Assembly (NCBI GenBank): GCA_014764515.1
Contig: JACXWD010000034.1
Coordinates: 1 to 35,581, forward strand
Reading direction: 5' to 3'
Length of the DNA stretch: 35,581 nucleotides
Origin: Candidatus Polarisedimenticola svalbardensis
GTDB lineage: Bacteria; Acidobacteriota; Polarisedimenticolia; Polarisedimenticolales; Polarisedimenticolaceae
Shown: piece by piece, positions 15,014 to 23,618 of the stretch
Numbering within the stretch: the first letter of the stretch is position 1
How the letters are laid out: every line of letters starts with the position of its first letter
The notes under the pieces: model-generated
What the model was told of the DNA's origin: nothing
Database searches by the model: none
The model's input: only the letters and a program-made list of their open reading frames with translations
Program-made: the position numbers and the translations under genes

Positions 15014-18000
15014 ATGAAATCCTGCATCCAGAAAGTCTTTGTTCTATCTCTCTTTACTGTCGTTTCCCTGGCGGTGCCGATCCTGGGAGAAGAGCGGCTT
15101 GAGGTGTCTTCCGATCAGTCCGGAGCCGCCATCGGTCTTACCGGTGCGGCGCCGTTCCATACGACGACAGGTCGGATCACGGATGAACGGCTGATCCAGG
15201 TGCCGGGTACCGGCACCCGTCTGGCGCTCTGGAACGAGACCGACGGCGGTGGTGCGGTGTCGCCGTACTACGCCATCAGCCGGGCCGGGGAGCCGATGGG
15301 ACAATCGGTGCGAACCTCCTATACGTTGAGACTCCGTCACGGTGACTTTGACCCGTCCCGTTCGGTGGCGGAGGTAGACGATTTCTTCTCTTCGGGGGAA
15401 GGTGAGAACCTGCATATCGTCCAGTTCGAAACCCAGCCCCTGGCAGAGTACCGCAGGGCGCTCCGGTTCCTAGGAGGGGAGACTCTCGGTTACCTGCCGG
15501 GGCACGCGGTCATCGTGCGGGTCAGCCCGGGGAACCTGGCCCGTGTCCACCAGTTGCCGTTCGTGCGCTGGTCCGGCCCGTACCACCCGGCCTACCGCCT
15601 GGAGGAGTTTCTCAGGGACAACCGGGAAAATGCGACGGAAGCCTACCCGTCGCAGCGCTACAACATCCTGACTTTTGAGGAAGGGGAAAGTGGTCTGCAG
15701 AAGGTCCTGCAGCGGCTCAAGGCCCTGGGTGACGGTGTGGAGCCGTATCCCGGCGGCAAGTACCTGGCCACGGCGCTGCTCACGCCGGTCCAGCTTTACC
15801 GGGTCGCCCGCTGGGACGAGGTCCAGTTCATCGACCGCTGGACTCCGATGGAAAAGGACATGGACATCGTCCGTGAGATCGGCGGCGCAAACTATCTGGA
15901 GACCGTGGCCGGGTACACCGGCGCCGGGGTTCGGGCGGAAATCTTCGATGCCGGGTTCAATATCGCCCATCCTGACTTCCAGTCCCGGCCGCTCATCGAA
16001 CATGGTGGCGTCGTCGGCAACGATTCCCACGGTACCGCCACCGCCGGGGTCAATTTCGGCGACGGCACAGGCGACCCCAGGGCCCGTGGGATCATGCCGG
16101 ACGGCCAGGGCATCGTAGCCGACTACAGCAACGTCGGACTGAACGGGGCGACCCGTTACGCGCACACCGGGGAACTGCTGCAGGACCCGTATTACGCGGT
16201 GTTCCAGACCTCCAGTGTAGGTGACGGACGTACCTTCAACTACACCACCATCTCCGCCGACCACGACACCCTGCTGTTCGACTGGGACCTGCTGCACTGC
16301 CAGTCCCAGAGCAACGCCGGCAACCAGGACTCCAGGCCCCAGGCCTGGGCCAAGAACGTGCTCTCCGGCGGGGCGTTCAACCATTACGACACCCTCACCC
16401 GAACCGATGACTGCTGGTGCAACAGCGGCAGTATCGGGCCAGCCTCCGACGGCCGGATCAAGCCGGACCTGAGTTTCTTCTACGACGATACCTACACGAC
16501 CTACTCCACCGGTGCGGGCTATGGCGAATTCGGCGGCACCAGCGGCGCCACGCCGTCGATCTGCGGGTACAGCGGTCTGTTCTTCGAAATGTGGTCCGAC
16601 GGCATTTTCGGCAATGAAGTCGACCCGCTGGGGACGGTGTTCGAGAACCGACCCCACATGACCACCGCCAAGGCGTTCATGATCAACACCGCCGACCAGC
16701 ACCCGTTCACCGGCCAGTCCCATGACCTGACCCGGGTGCACCAGGGCTGGGGCGTGCCGGATATCCGCAACCTGTACGACATGCGCGATAACATTTCATT
16801 CATCGACGAGTCGTTCCTCTTGACCAACATGGAGGGCGTGGAGTTCAACGCCCTGGTCGATCCCGGCGAACCGGCCCTGCGGGTGACCATGACCTATGCC
16901 GATCCCGCCGGGAACCCGGCGGCGTCCCAGCACCGGGTCAACGATATTTCGGTGAAGGTGACTTCACCATCCGCGGTGGTGTACCACGGCAACGTCGGCC
17001 TCCTGGACGGCAACTGGTCCACCCCCGGCGGCGTGCCCAACAATTACGACACCGTGGAAAACGTCTTCGTGGATAACCCGGAGGAAGGGCTCTGGATCAT
17101 CGAACTCACCGCGGCGGAGATCAACCAGGACGGTCATGTGGAAACACCGGAACTGGACGCCGACTTCGCCCTGGTCGTTTCCGGTGCATTCATGACCAAG
17201 TGCACCTCTGACGGCCGGATCTCCTTCAATGGCTCGAAGTACGCCTGTGAGGACCAGGCCAGGGTCCGGGTGGTGGATTGCGACCTGAACACCGACGACG
17301 GCACCATCCAGACCGTGGCCGTTTCCCTGACCTCCGGTTCGGAGCCTGCCGGGGAAACGCTCATCCTCACCGAAACCGATCCTGCTTCAGGAACGTTCCA
17401 GGAACTGATAGCCGTCAGTGAAACCGATGCGTCCGGGGTCCTGCAGGTCGCCAACGGTGATCTGATAACCGCCGAGTACATCGATGCCGACAACGGCGAG
17501 GGCGGCACCAACCTGTCCAAGACGCGGCAGGCGGAGATCGATTGCTCCGAGCCGTTGATAACAGGGGTCGGCGAGAGCGGCGTCAGCGATGTCGCCGCCA
17601 CCGTTACCTGGACTACCGACGAAAATGCGTCCAGCGAACTGGTCTGGGGCGGCGTGATCCCTCCGACCAACTCCGTTGCCCGTGCAGGCAACCGGACCGA
17701 CCATGCCATCAACCTGAGCGGTCTCTCCGCATGCACCATTTACCACTACGAGGTCCGGTCGGAAGATCCCTACGGCAACATGGCGGTGGACGACAACGGC
17801 GGCGAGTATTACCACTTCGAAACCATGGGTGATTTCGGCTCGGGGTTGCAGCCGTGTCATGCAGGCCAGGTTGACTTCGACCAGGCGGTGGTGTCCTGCG
17901 CCGACACCCTGTCGTTCCAGGTGGTGGACCTGGATTTGAATACCGACCCGGCTGTGGTGGAGACAGTTACCCTGTTTGTCAGCAGCAGCTCCGAGCCTGC

Positions 18001-19624
18001 CGCCGAGCCGGTCGTCGCCACCGAGACCGGCGCCAACACTGCGGTGTTCACCGGCTCCATCGGCACGGCGCCTGGAGCGGCGGCCTCGGACGGACAGCTC
18101 CAGACCGCCGGCGGTGACCTGCTCACCGTGACTTACCATGATCACGATGACGGTTTCGGCGCCACGGCGGTGTCGTTCGCCACGGCGGTAGCCGACTGCA
18201 GCGGGCCTGCGATCCAGAACCTGCGTGTCACCGATCTGACCGACCAGCGCTTCACCGTGCGCTGGGAGACCGGAGAGCCGGCGGACACATGGCTGGAGTG
18301 GGGAGCGACCCCGTCCCTGGGCACCACAGTATCCAGTCCCGGGCTGACAACCAGCCATGCGGTGACCCTGAATCAGTTCGATGCCTGCGGCCACGGGTAC
18401 CTGTCGGTCCGTGGCACCGATATCCATGGCAATCTCGCCGTTGCCGATCTTGGGGGGCAGCCGTATGTCACCTCAACCGGGATGATCCCCGGCCTGTACT
18501 GGCAGGACACCTTCGAGAACGGGTCCGGCGGCTGGACCCTGGACGGGGAGTGGGAAATCGGCCAGCCCCAGGGGTTGGGCGGCTCTTCCGGCGGCGGCGA
18601 CCCGTCCGATGCCTTCAACAACGCCGGTATCCTGGGCCACGACCTTTCGGGGCAGGGGGCCTACGGCGGCGACTACGAGCCGGACACCAGCGAATCCGCA
18701 AGCTCGCCGACGCTGGACGCCACATCGTGGACCAACACGCGGCTGATCCTGACCCGGCGGCTGAACGTGCACACCACCGACACGGCATCCATGTGGCTGT
18801 GGACCGATTCCGGACGTCCACTGTTCCTCAGTGACGGCACGATGAACGAGTCGAGCTACCAGGTGCAGGTCCTGGACATCCCCCAACAGGTGGACGGCAA
18901 ACCGGCCATCCGCCTGGAGTTCAAGCAACAGGCCGACGGCGCCACCCAGTACTCCGGCTGGAACGTGGACGACCTCATCTTCAAGGACGGCAGCCTCCCG
19001 GATAACGGCGTCTGTGCCGACTGCTCCGGCAACCCGTCCTTCGCCGGGATCGTTTCGGCCATGGACAACAACGCCTGCGGACTGGACGGCGTCACCGTGT
19101 CCTGGAACCCGGCGTTCTCCTGGGGCAGCGGCTCCGGAGGCACCTATGCCGTTTACCGGGACATGGCGCCTGGCTTTGCGCCGTCACCGGCGAACCAGGT
19201 GGCGTCGGGGATCGCCGGCCTGTCCTGGGTGGACAATACGGCGCCGACGGGACAGCAGGTGTACTACCTGGTTCGGGCCGAGAGCGACGAGACCTGCGGG
19301 GGAGGCCCCAACAACGGCGGCATGACCGACAGCGGCACCGTCTACGCGGCGGTGACCGATACCGACACCCAGGCGGTGCCGGGTGAAGTCACCGGGTTCG
19401 CCGTCGACCTGTCCAACAGCGTCCACGTGCGGTTGAGCTGGAGCGCTCCTCCGAACGCATCCGGCTACCGTGTGTACCGCTCCACCGATCCCCAGCCGGG
19501 GACGTTCCTCCAGCTTGGGGAAACTTCGGAGACGTTCCTGGACGACACCGGCGCCGGTGCCAACGCCAACCGGTACTACTACAAGGTCGCGGGGGTGAAC
19601 GCCTGCGGGCAGGAGGGGCTCTAG
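15014..19624 (+). CDS. Large secreted subtilisin-like (S8) protease with duplicated Ig/FN3 modules
   Basis: This 1536-aa exported serine protease begins with a signal peptide (core VFVLSLFTVVSLAVPI). A propeptide-like region to about residue 290 is followed by the S8 domain with D312 (EIFDAGF), H339 (NDSHGTATAG) and S510 (GGTSGATPS), a complete triad. After a beta-rich domain (about 600-725) come two copies of a module pair: an Ig-like domain with DLNTD and SEPA motifs (about 730-845 and 950-1055), each followed by an FN3-like domain (about 850-937 and 1057-1150). Then follow a jelly-roll/MAM-like domain (about 1160-1330) and two C-terminal FN3-like domains. No C-terminal anchor or sorting signal is seen. 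The start follows a long G-tract. It is probably involved in extracellular protein degradation. It separates the two polymerase genes. Confidence 0.92.
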   Translation: MKSCIQKVFVLSLFTVVSLAVPILGEERLEVSSDQSGAAIGLTGAAPFHTTTGRITDERLIQVPGTGTRLALWNETDGGGAVSPYYAISRAGEPMGQSVRTSYTLRLRHGDFDPSRSVAEVDDFFSSGEGENLHIVQFETQPLAEYRRALRFLGGETLGYLPGHAVIVRVSPGNLARVHQLPFVRWSGPYHPAYRLEEFLRDNRENATEAYPSQRYNILTFEEGESGLQKVLQRLKALGDGVEPYPGGKYLATALLTPVQLYRVARWDEVQFIDRWTPMEKDMDIVREIGGANYLETVAGYTGAGVRAEIFDAGFNIAHPDFQSRPLIEHGGVVGNDSHGTATAGVNFGDGTGDPRARGIMPDGQGIVADYSNVGLNGATRYAHTGELLQDPYYAVFQTSSVGDGRTFNYTTISADHDTLLFDWDLLHCQSQSNAGNQDSRPQAWAKNVLSGGAFNHYDTLTRTDDCWCNSGSIGPASDGRIKPDLSFFYDDTYTTYSTGAGYGEFGGTSGATPSICGYSGLFFEMWSDGIFGNEVDPLGTVFENRPHMTTAKAFMINTADQHPFTGQSHDLTRVHQGWGVPDIRNLYDMRDNISFIDESFLLTNMEGVEFNALVDPGEPALRVTMTYADPAGNPAASQHRVNDISVKVTSPSAVVYHGNVGLLDGNWSTPGGVPNNYDTVENVFVDNPEEGLWIIELTAAEINQDGHVETPELDADFALVVSGAFMTKCTSDGRISFNGSKYACEDQARVRVVDCDLNTDDGTIQTVAVSLTSGSEPAGETLILTETDPASGTFQELIAVSETDASGVLQVANGDLITAEYIDADNGEGGTNLSKTRQAEIDCSEPLITGVGESGVSDVAATVTWTTDENASSELVWGGVIPPTNSVARAGNRTDHAINLSGLSACTIYHYEVRSEDPYGNMAVDDNGGEYYHFETMGDFGSGLQPCHAGQVDFDQAVVSCADTLSFQVVDLDLNTDPAVVETVTLFVSSSSEPAAEPVVATETGANTAVFTGSIGTAPGAAASDGQLQTAGGDLLTVTYHDHDDGFGATAVSFATAVADCSGPAIQNLRVTDLTDQRFTVRWETGEPADTWLEWGATPSLGTTVSSPGLTTSHAVTLNQFDACGHGYLSVRGTDIHGNLAVADLGGQPYVTSTGMIPGLYWQDTFENGSGGWTLDGEWEIGQPQGLGGSSGGGDPSDAFNNAGILGHDLSGQGAYGGDYEPDTSESASSPTLDATSWTNTRLILTRRLNVHTTDTASMWLWTDSGRPLFLSDGTMNESSYQVQVLDIPQQVDGKPAIRLEFKQQADGATQYSGWNVDDLIFKDGSLPDNGVCADCSGNPSFAGIVSAMDNNACGLDGVTVSWNPAFSWGSGSGGTYAVYRDMAPGFAPSPANQVASGIAGLSWVDNTAPTGQQVYYLVRAESDETCGGGPNNGGMTDSGTVYAAVTDTDTQAVPGEVTGFAVDLSNSVHVRLSWSAPPNASGYRVYRSTDPQPGTFLQLGETSETFLDDTGAGANANRYYYKVAGVNACGQEGL

Positions 19625-19641
19625 CGGCAGGTGAAATAGGG

Positions 19642-19679
19642 TTGCCTGGAGTTGAGCAAAGTATATACTTATATATACT
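19642..19679 (+). promoter_or_regulatory. Promoter/operator of the nucleotidyltransferase-RHH module
   Basis: TTGCCT (19642-19647) and TATACT (19664-19669) with 16-bp spacing form a plausible promoter starting near 19676, four bases before the ATG. The -10 lies inside the perfect 10-bp palindrome AGTATATACT (19660-19669), and a second TATACT follows at 19674-19679. Such repeated TATAC half-sites are typical binding sites for ribbon-helix-helix antitoxins that repress their own operon. Confidence 0.5.
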
Positions 19680-20141
19680 ATGTTTTTGTTGAAAGTTACC
19701 CAGGCGTTGGAGAAGGCCAAGGTGTCGTACGCCCTGGTCGGCGGTTTCGCCGTGGCCCTCCATGGCGCCGTGCGAGGCACGCTGGACGTCGACCTGATCC
19801 TGCGGTTCTCCGAGAAGCAGTTCACGGCAGCCGAACAGGCTCTGGAGGCTATCGGCCTCCGCCCCCGATTGCCCGTGACCGCCAGGGAAGTTTTCCGGTT
19901 CCGTGAAGAGTACATCCGCAACCGCAACCTGCATGCCTGGTCGTTCGTGAATCCCGATCGCCCATCGGAAATCGTGGACGTCATCCTCACGGAGAACCTG
20001 GCGGATGTGAAGGTCCGTCGGTTGAAGGTTCAGGGCCAGACCGTCCGTGTGATCTCCGTGGCAGATCTGATCCGCATGAAGGAACAGAGCGGACGGCCCC
20101 AGGATCTGGAAGACGCCAGGGCGTTGAGGGACCTCTCATGA
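19680..20141 (+). CDS. AbiEii/MNT-like nucleotidyltransferase, probable toxin-antitoxin component
   Basis: This 153-aa minimal nucleotidyltransferase has GG at 21-22 (LVGGFAVALHG), the paired carboxylates D36 and D38 (RGTLDVDLIL) and a third at D100 (EIVDVIL). That is the full polymerase-beta-type metal site, so it should be catalytically competent. Relatives in the AbiEii and MNT groups add nucleotides to RNA or to partner proteins, as toxins or as antitoxins. The last four bases overlap the start of a ribbon-helix-helix gene, giving a two-gene module. There is no Shine-Dalgarno before the ATG and the promoter lies right against it, so the mRNA is probably leaderless. Base composition around the start is AT-rich compared with its neighbours, in line with horizontal acquisition. 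Confidence 0.82.
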   Translation: MFLLKVTQALEKAKVSYALVGGFAVALHGAVRGTLDVDLILRFSEKQFTAAEQALEAIGLRPRLPVTAREVFRFREEYIRNRNLHAWSFVNPDRPSEIVDVILTENLADVKVRRLKVQGQTVRVISVADLIRMKEQSGRPQDLEDARALRDLS

Positions 20142-20401
20142 GGCCGGTGCAGTACTTCTCCAGGGAGTACCTGAAACAAACACGGCGCATGAGCCCGGAG
20201 GAAATCCTCCGGTTCCTGGAAGACTTCCGGCTGATGCACGAGAAGCCTGCGGCCAGCAAGTTGATCAGTATGAAGGTACCGGAGTCGCTTTTAGCTGCTT
20301 TCCGATTCAAATGCAGCGAGCGGGGGGTAAAATACCAGACCCGGATCAAGGAACTGATGACGGCCTGGGTCCAGGGTGATGAGAACAATCAAAAGGAGTG
20401 A
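20138..20401 (+). CDS. Ribbon-helix-helix (BrnA/CopG-like) protein, partner of the nucleotidyltransferase
   Basis: This 87-aa protein has an N-terminal helical part (residues 1-35) and then the sequence KLISMKVPESLLAAF followed by GVKYQTRIKELM. These match the beta strand, helix and 'YQT.I' end seen in CopG/BrnA antitoxins. RHH dimers insert the beta strand in the DNA major groove and usually repress their own operon while neutralising a toxin. It overlaps the nucleotidyltransferase by four bases (ATGA), so translation is coupled. The order here (enzyme first, RHH second) is the reverse of most RHH toxin-antitoxin operons. Role as antitoxin is inferred from context. Confidence 0.78.
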   Translation: MRPVQYFSREYLKQTRRMSPEEILRFLEDFRLMHEKPAASKLISMKVPESLLAAFRFKCSERGVKYQTRIKELMTAWVQGDENNQKE

Positions 20402-20422
20402 GCCGGGGGTTTTTTGTTGTCC

Positions 20423-20451
20423 TTGATATTCGCTTTACTTTCGTGTATTTT
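20423..20451 (+). promoter_or_regulatory. dnaE2 promoter with SOS-type operator in the spacer
   Basis: TTGATA (20423-20428) and TATTTT (20446-20451) are separated by exactly 17 bp. The spacer contains TTCGCTTTACTTTCG (20429-20443), the reverse complement of the CGAA-N7-CGAA element found before the ImuB-like gene. A repressor bound there would block RNA polymerase. A further copy of the left half, TAAAGCGAA (20467-20475), forms a perfect 9-bp inverted repeat with TTCGCTTTA (20429-20437) just before the ATG. Damage-inducible control is the natural reading. Confidence 0.6.
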
Positions 20452-20480
20452 GAAAAAGGCACCTAATAAAGCGAAAACCT

Positions 20481-23400
20481 ATGGAAAATTCAGGGCAGTT
20501 CGTCCATCTCCATGTCCATTCCCATTTCTCCTTCTGCCGGGGGGTGGACGGGCTCCGTGAGCTGTGCCGGGCTGCCCGGGCGCGAGGCATGGACACCCTG
20601 GCCGTCACCGATACCAACGGCCTGTACGGCCTGATCTGGTTCCTGCAGTTCGCCCGTGAAGAAGGCATCCGGCCGATCGTCGGGGCGGAGGCGGTCTGGG
20701 GCGGGGAGCAGGCGGTGGTCCTGGTCCGGAACGAGGAAGGGTACTCCGGTCTGTGCCGCCTGCTCTCGAACCTGCACCAGGCGGCGGGGCCGACTGTCGG
20801 CTCAGAGGGCATCGGGGCAGGCTCCCCGGCGCCGTTCGATCTGGGCCAGGCCCTGGTCGACCTTCCTGCCGGGGTGGTGATCCTGACACGTTCCACCCGG
20901 TTGCTGGAGCGGTTGGCGGTCCACCGGTCCACACAGGATCTGTACGGCGAACTCCGTCCCGACCTGGCCCCGGCGGAGCGAGGCCGGTTGAAACGGTTTC
21001 TGAAGGACCACGGCCTGCCCCCGGTGGCCACCGCCGCCGCCTGTTTCGCCCACCGGGAGGGGCACCGCACCCACCGGTTGCTCCGGGCCATCGCCACAGG
21101 CTCCACCCTGGCGTCGTTCCGGGGTGACGACCCACCTGGAACCGCGCCGCCGGATTGCTGGCTGGCGGACCCGGGGGTTATGGAAGGGCGGCACCCGGAT
21201 CAGCCCGAGGCGATGGCCAACAGCCTGCGTATCGCCGACGCCTGCCGCTTCACCCCGGAACTGGGCAAACCGATCTTCCCGGCGTACGTCACCGCCGACG
21301 GCGGCGATCCTGCTGCTCTCCTGGAGCAGCTTTGCCTTGATGGCGCCTACAGGCGGTACGGCGGCGTAGGTGAACCGGTCCGTCGCAGGCTGGATCACGA
21401 GATGGCGATCATCCGGGCCAAAGGGTTCTCGCCGTACTTCCTGGTGGTCCGGGATATCGTTGCCCAGGCGCCCCGGACCTGCGGCCGGGGGTCCGCCGCC
21501 GCCAGCCTGGTGTCGTACCTTCTGGGGATCACCCACGTCGATCCGATCCGTCACGACCTGTACTTCGAGCGCTTCCTGCACCACGGCCGCAGCGACCCTC
21601 CGGACATCGACGTCGATTTCCCCTGGGACGAGCGGGACGATGTCCTCAAATGGGTCTTCGACCATTTCGGGGAGGGCCAGGTGGCGATGATCGCCAACCA
21701 CTGCACCCTCGGAACCCGGGCGGCGGTGCGGGAGACCGCCAAGGTCCTGGGGCTGCCCGGCGCCGAGATCTCCCGGGTGTGCAAGCGGTTCCCGTGGCAC
21801 GCCGACGATCCGATGGAAGTGGTCAGGAAGCACCCCTGCTTCCGGGGAGTGGAACTGGGGGAGCCGTGGCCGGAGATCTTCCGGCTGGCGATGACGGTGC
21901 AGGGAACTCCCCGGAACCTGTCGGTGCACTGCGGCGGTGTGGTCATCGTCCCAGGCGGCGTGAGCCGGGTGGTGCCGGTGCAGCCGACCCCCAAGGGGTT
22001 GCCGGTGGTGCAGTGGGAGAAGGACCAGGCGGAGGACGCCGGCCTGGTGAAGATCGACCTCTTGGGAAACCGCTCTCTGGCGGTGATCCGGGACGCCTGC
22101 CGGGAGGTTGGGGATCACGGCGGGGAGTCGATCGACTTCCACCGCTTCGATCCGACCGAGGATGCCGAAACCTGCGCCATGGTGTCCCGGGGAGAGACCA
22201 TGGGGGTGTTCTACGTGGAATCGCCGGCCATGCGGCAGTTGCAGGCCAAGTGCGGCAAGGGCGACTTCGAACATCTGGTGATCCACTCCTCCATCATCCG
22301 GCCTGCCGCCAACGTCTACATCCAGGAGTACGTCCGGCGGCTCAAGGGCGGGTCCTGGGAGCCGCTGCATCCGGCCCTCGACCATGTCCTGCGGGAGACC
22401 TACGGGATCATGGTTTACCAGGAAGACGTTTCCCGGGCCGCCATCGCCCTGGCCGGTTTCGACGCCGGATCCGCCGACGAGCTCCGGAAGGTCATGTCGA
22501 AGAAACACAAGGCGGCGAAGCTGGCCGACTACCGGGACCGCTTCATCGACGGCGCCCGGCGACGGGGGATCGGCGACGACGTCATCGGGAAGATCTGGGA
22601 CATGATGCTGTCGTTCTCCGGGTACTCGTTCTGCAAGCCGCACTCGGCGTCGTACGCCATGGTGTCGTTCCAGTCGGCGTACCTCAGGGCCCACCATCCG
22701 GCGGAGTTCATGGCGGCGGTGATCTCCAACCAGGGCGGGTACTACTCCGCCTTCGCCTACGTGTCCGAAGCGCGGCGGATCGGTCTTGCGGTTCTTCCGC
22801 CGTGCATCAACCGCTCCATGAAACACTGGACCGGACGGAACGACGCCATCCGGGTCGGGCTCATGCAGCTCCAGGGTTTTCCCGGCAGTGCACGGGATCA
22901 CCTGTTGCAGGACCGGGCGCGGTCCGGGCGTTACCGGGACTTTGACGACCTGCTGCAACGGGCCGGGGACGTTGCAGGACCGGAGGCGGTCCGGACCCTG
23001 ATCCTAGCCGGGGCGTGCGACGGCCTGCTCCCTGCCGGCGGCAACCGGGCCGACCTGGCATGGAAGCTGGCGGCATGGAGCCGCAGCCGGGAAAGAACCC
23101 CTGCAGACGCAAGCCTGTTTGCCTCCCACCGGGTCGAACCTGAGCCACCGTCCCGCCTCCCCCGCATGGGCCGCTACGACGACAGGGCGCTCCTGGAACA
23201 CGAGGTCCGCTGCCTCGGCTTTCTGGTCAGCCGCCACCCGCTGACCCTGTACACCGACGTCATCCGGAAGGCGAAGGCGGTGCCGGCCCGGGACCTGAAC
23301 CGTCATGTAGGGCGGAGGGTCACCCTGGTCGGCTGGTACGTCACCGGCAAGCCGGTGATGACGAAACACGGAGAGGCGATGGAGTTCCTGTCGTTCGAGG

Positions 23401-23573
23401 ACACCACCGCCCTGTACGAGACCACGTTCTTTCCCAGGGCGTACGACCGTTTCTGTTCCATGATCTCCCGCCACCGGCCGTATTTCCTCACCGGACGGGT
23501 GGAGGAGAACTACGGCGTGGCGACCCTGAACGTGGACGGGGTGCGTCCCGTGGATCGCGCCGCTGGCGGATGA
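20481..23573 (+). CDS. dnaE2: Error-prone DNA polymerase III alpha subunit, DnaE2 (ImuC) type
   Basis: This 1030-aa C-family polymerase has an N-terminal PHP domain (HLHVHSHFSFCRG, H9/H11/H13), then the palm with the catalytic motif PDIDVDF (374-380; D377 and D379 correspond to the E. coli alpha metal ligands). After the polymerase core and HhH region comes a C-terminal OB fold (VTLVGWYVTGKPV..EFLSFEDTT). Length about 1030 and the absence of the long DnaE1 tail fit DnaE2, the translesion polymerase of the ImuA-ImuB-DnaE2 mutasome. Replicative DnaE1 is usually about 1150 aa or more. No imuA is adjacent; an ImuB-like gene is 5.6 kb upstream. No clear Shine-Dalgarno precedes the ATG. The operator in its promoter suggests induction by DNA damage. 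Confidence 0.92.
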   Translation: MENSGQFVHLHVHSHFSFCRGVDGLRELCRAARARGMDTLAVTDTNGLYGLIWFLQFAREEGIRPIVGAEAVWGGEQAVVLVRNEEGYSGLCRLLSNLHQAAGPTVGSEGIGAGSPAPFDLGQALVDLPAGVVILTRSTRLLERLAVHRSTQDLYGELRPDLAPAERGRLKRFLKDHGLPPVATAAACFAHREGHRTHRLLRAIATGSTLASFRGDDPPGTAPPDCWLADPGVMEGRHPDQPEAMANSLRIADACRFTPELGKPIFPAYVTADGGDPAALLEQLCLDGAYRRYGGVGEPVRRRLDHEMAIIRAKGFSPYFLVVRDIVAQAPRTCGRGSAAASLVSYLLGITHVDPIRHDLYFERFLHHGRSDPPDIDVDFPWDERDDVLKWVFDHFGEGQVAMIANHCTLGTRAAVRETAKVLGLPGAEISRVCKRFPWHADDPMEVVRKHPCFRGVELGEPWPEIFRLAMTVQGTPRNLSVHCGGVVIVPGGVSRVVPVQPTPKGLPVVQWEKDQAEDAGLVKIDLLGNRSLAVIRDACREVGDHGGESIDFHRFDPTEDAETCAMVSRGETMGVFYVESPAMRQLQAKCGKGDFEHLVIHSSIIRPAANVYIQEYVRRLKGGSWEPLHPALDHVLRETYGIMVYQEDVSRAAIALAGFDAGSADELRKVMSKKHKAAKLADYRDRFIDGARRRGIGDDVIGKIWDMMLSFSGYSFCKPHSASYAMVSFQSAYLRAHHPAEFMAAVISNQGGYYSAFAYVSEARRIGLAVLPPCINRSMKHWTGRNDAIRVGLMQLQGFPGSARDHLLQDRARSGRYRDFDDLLQRAGDVAGPEAVRTLILAGACDGLLPAGGNRADLAWKLAAWSRSRERTPADASLFASHRVEPEPPSRLPRMGRYDDRALLEHEVRCLGFLVSRHPLTLYTDVIRKAKAVPARDLNRHVGRRVTLVGWYVTGKPVMTKHGEAMEFLSFEDTTALYETTFFPRAYDRFCSMISRHRPYFLTGRVEENYGVATLNVDGVRPVDRAAGG

Positions 23574-23618
23574 CGCCGGATGCGATATTCTTCCACCTGC
23601 GATGGGAGGAGGATTCCG

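Noticed and set aside
15470-16741. Minus-strand frame (423 codons) opposite the subtilase
   Set aside because: The plus strand encodes the S8 catalytic triad; the opposite translation is Val/Gly-rich mirror sequence.
20802-22958. Long minus-strand frame (718 codons) opposite dnaE2
   Set aside because: Shadow of the conserved polymerase gene; low-complexity composition and no start signal.
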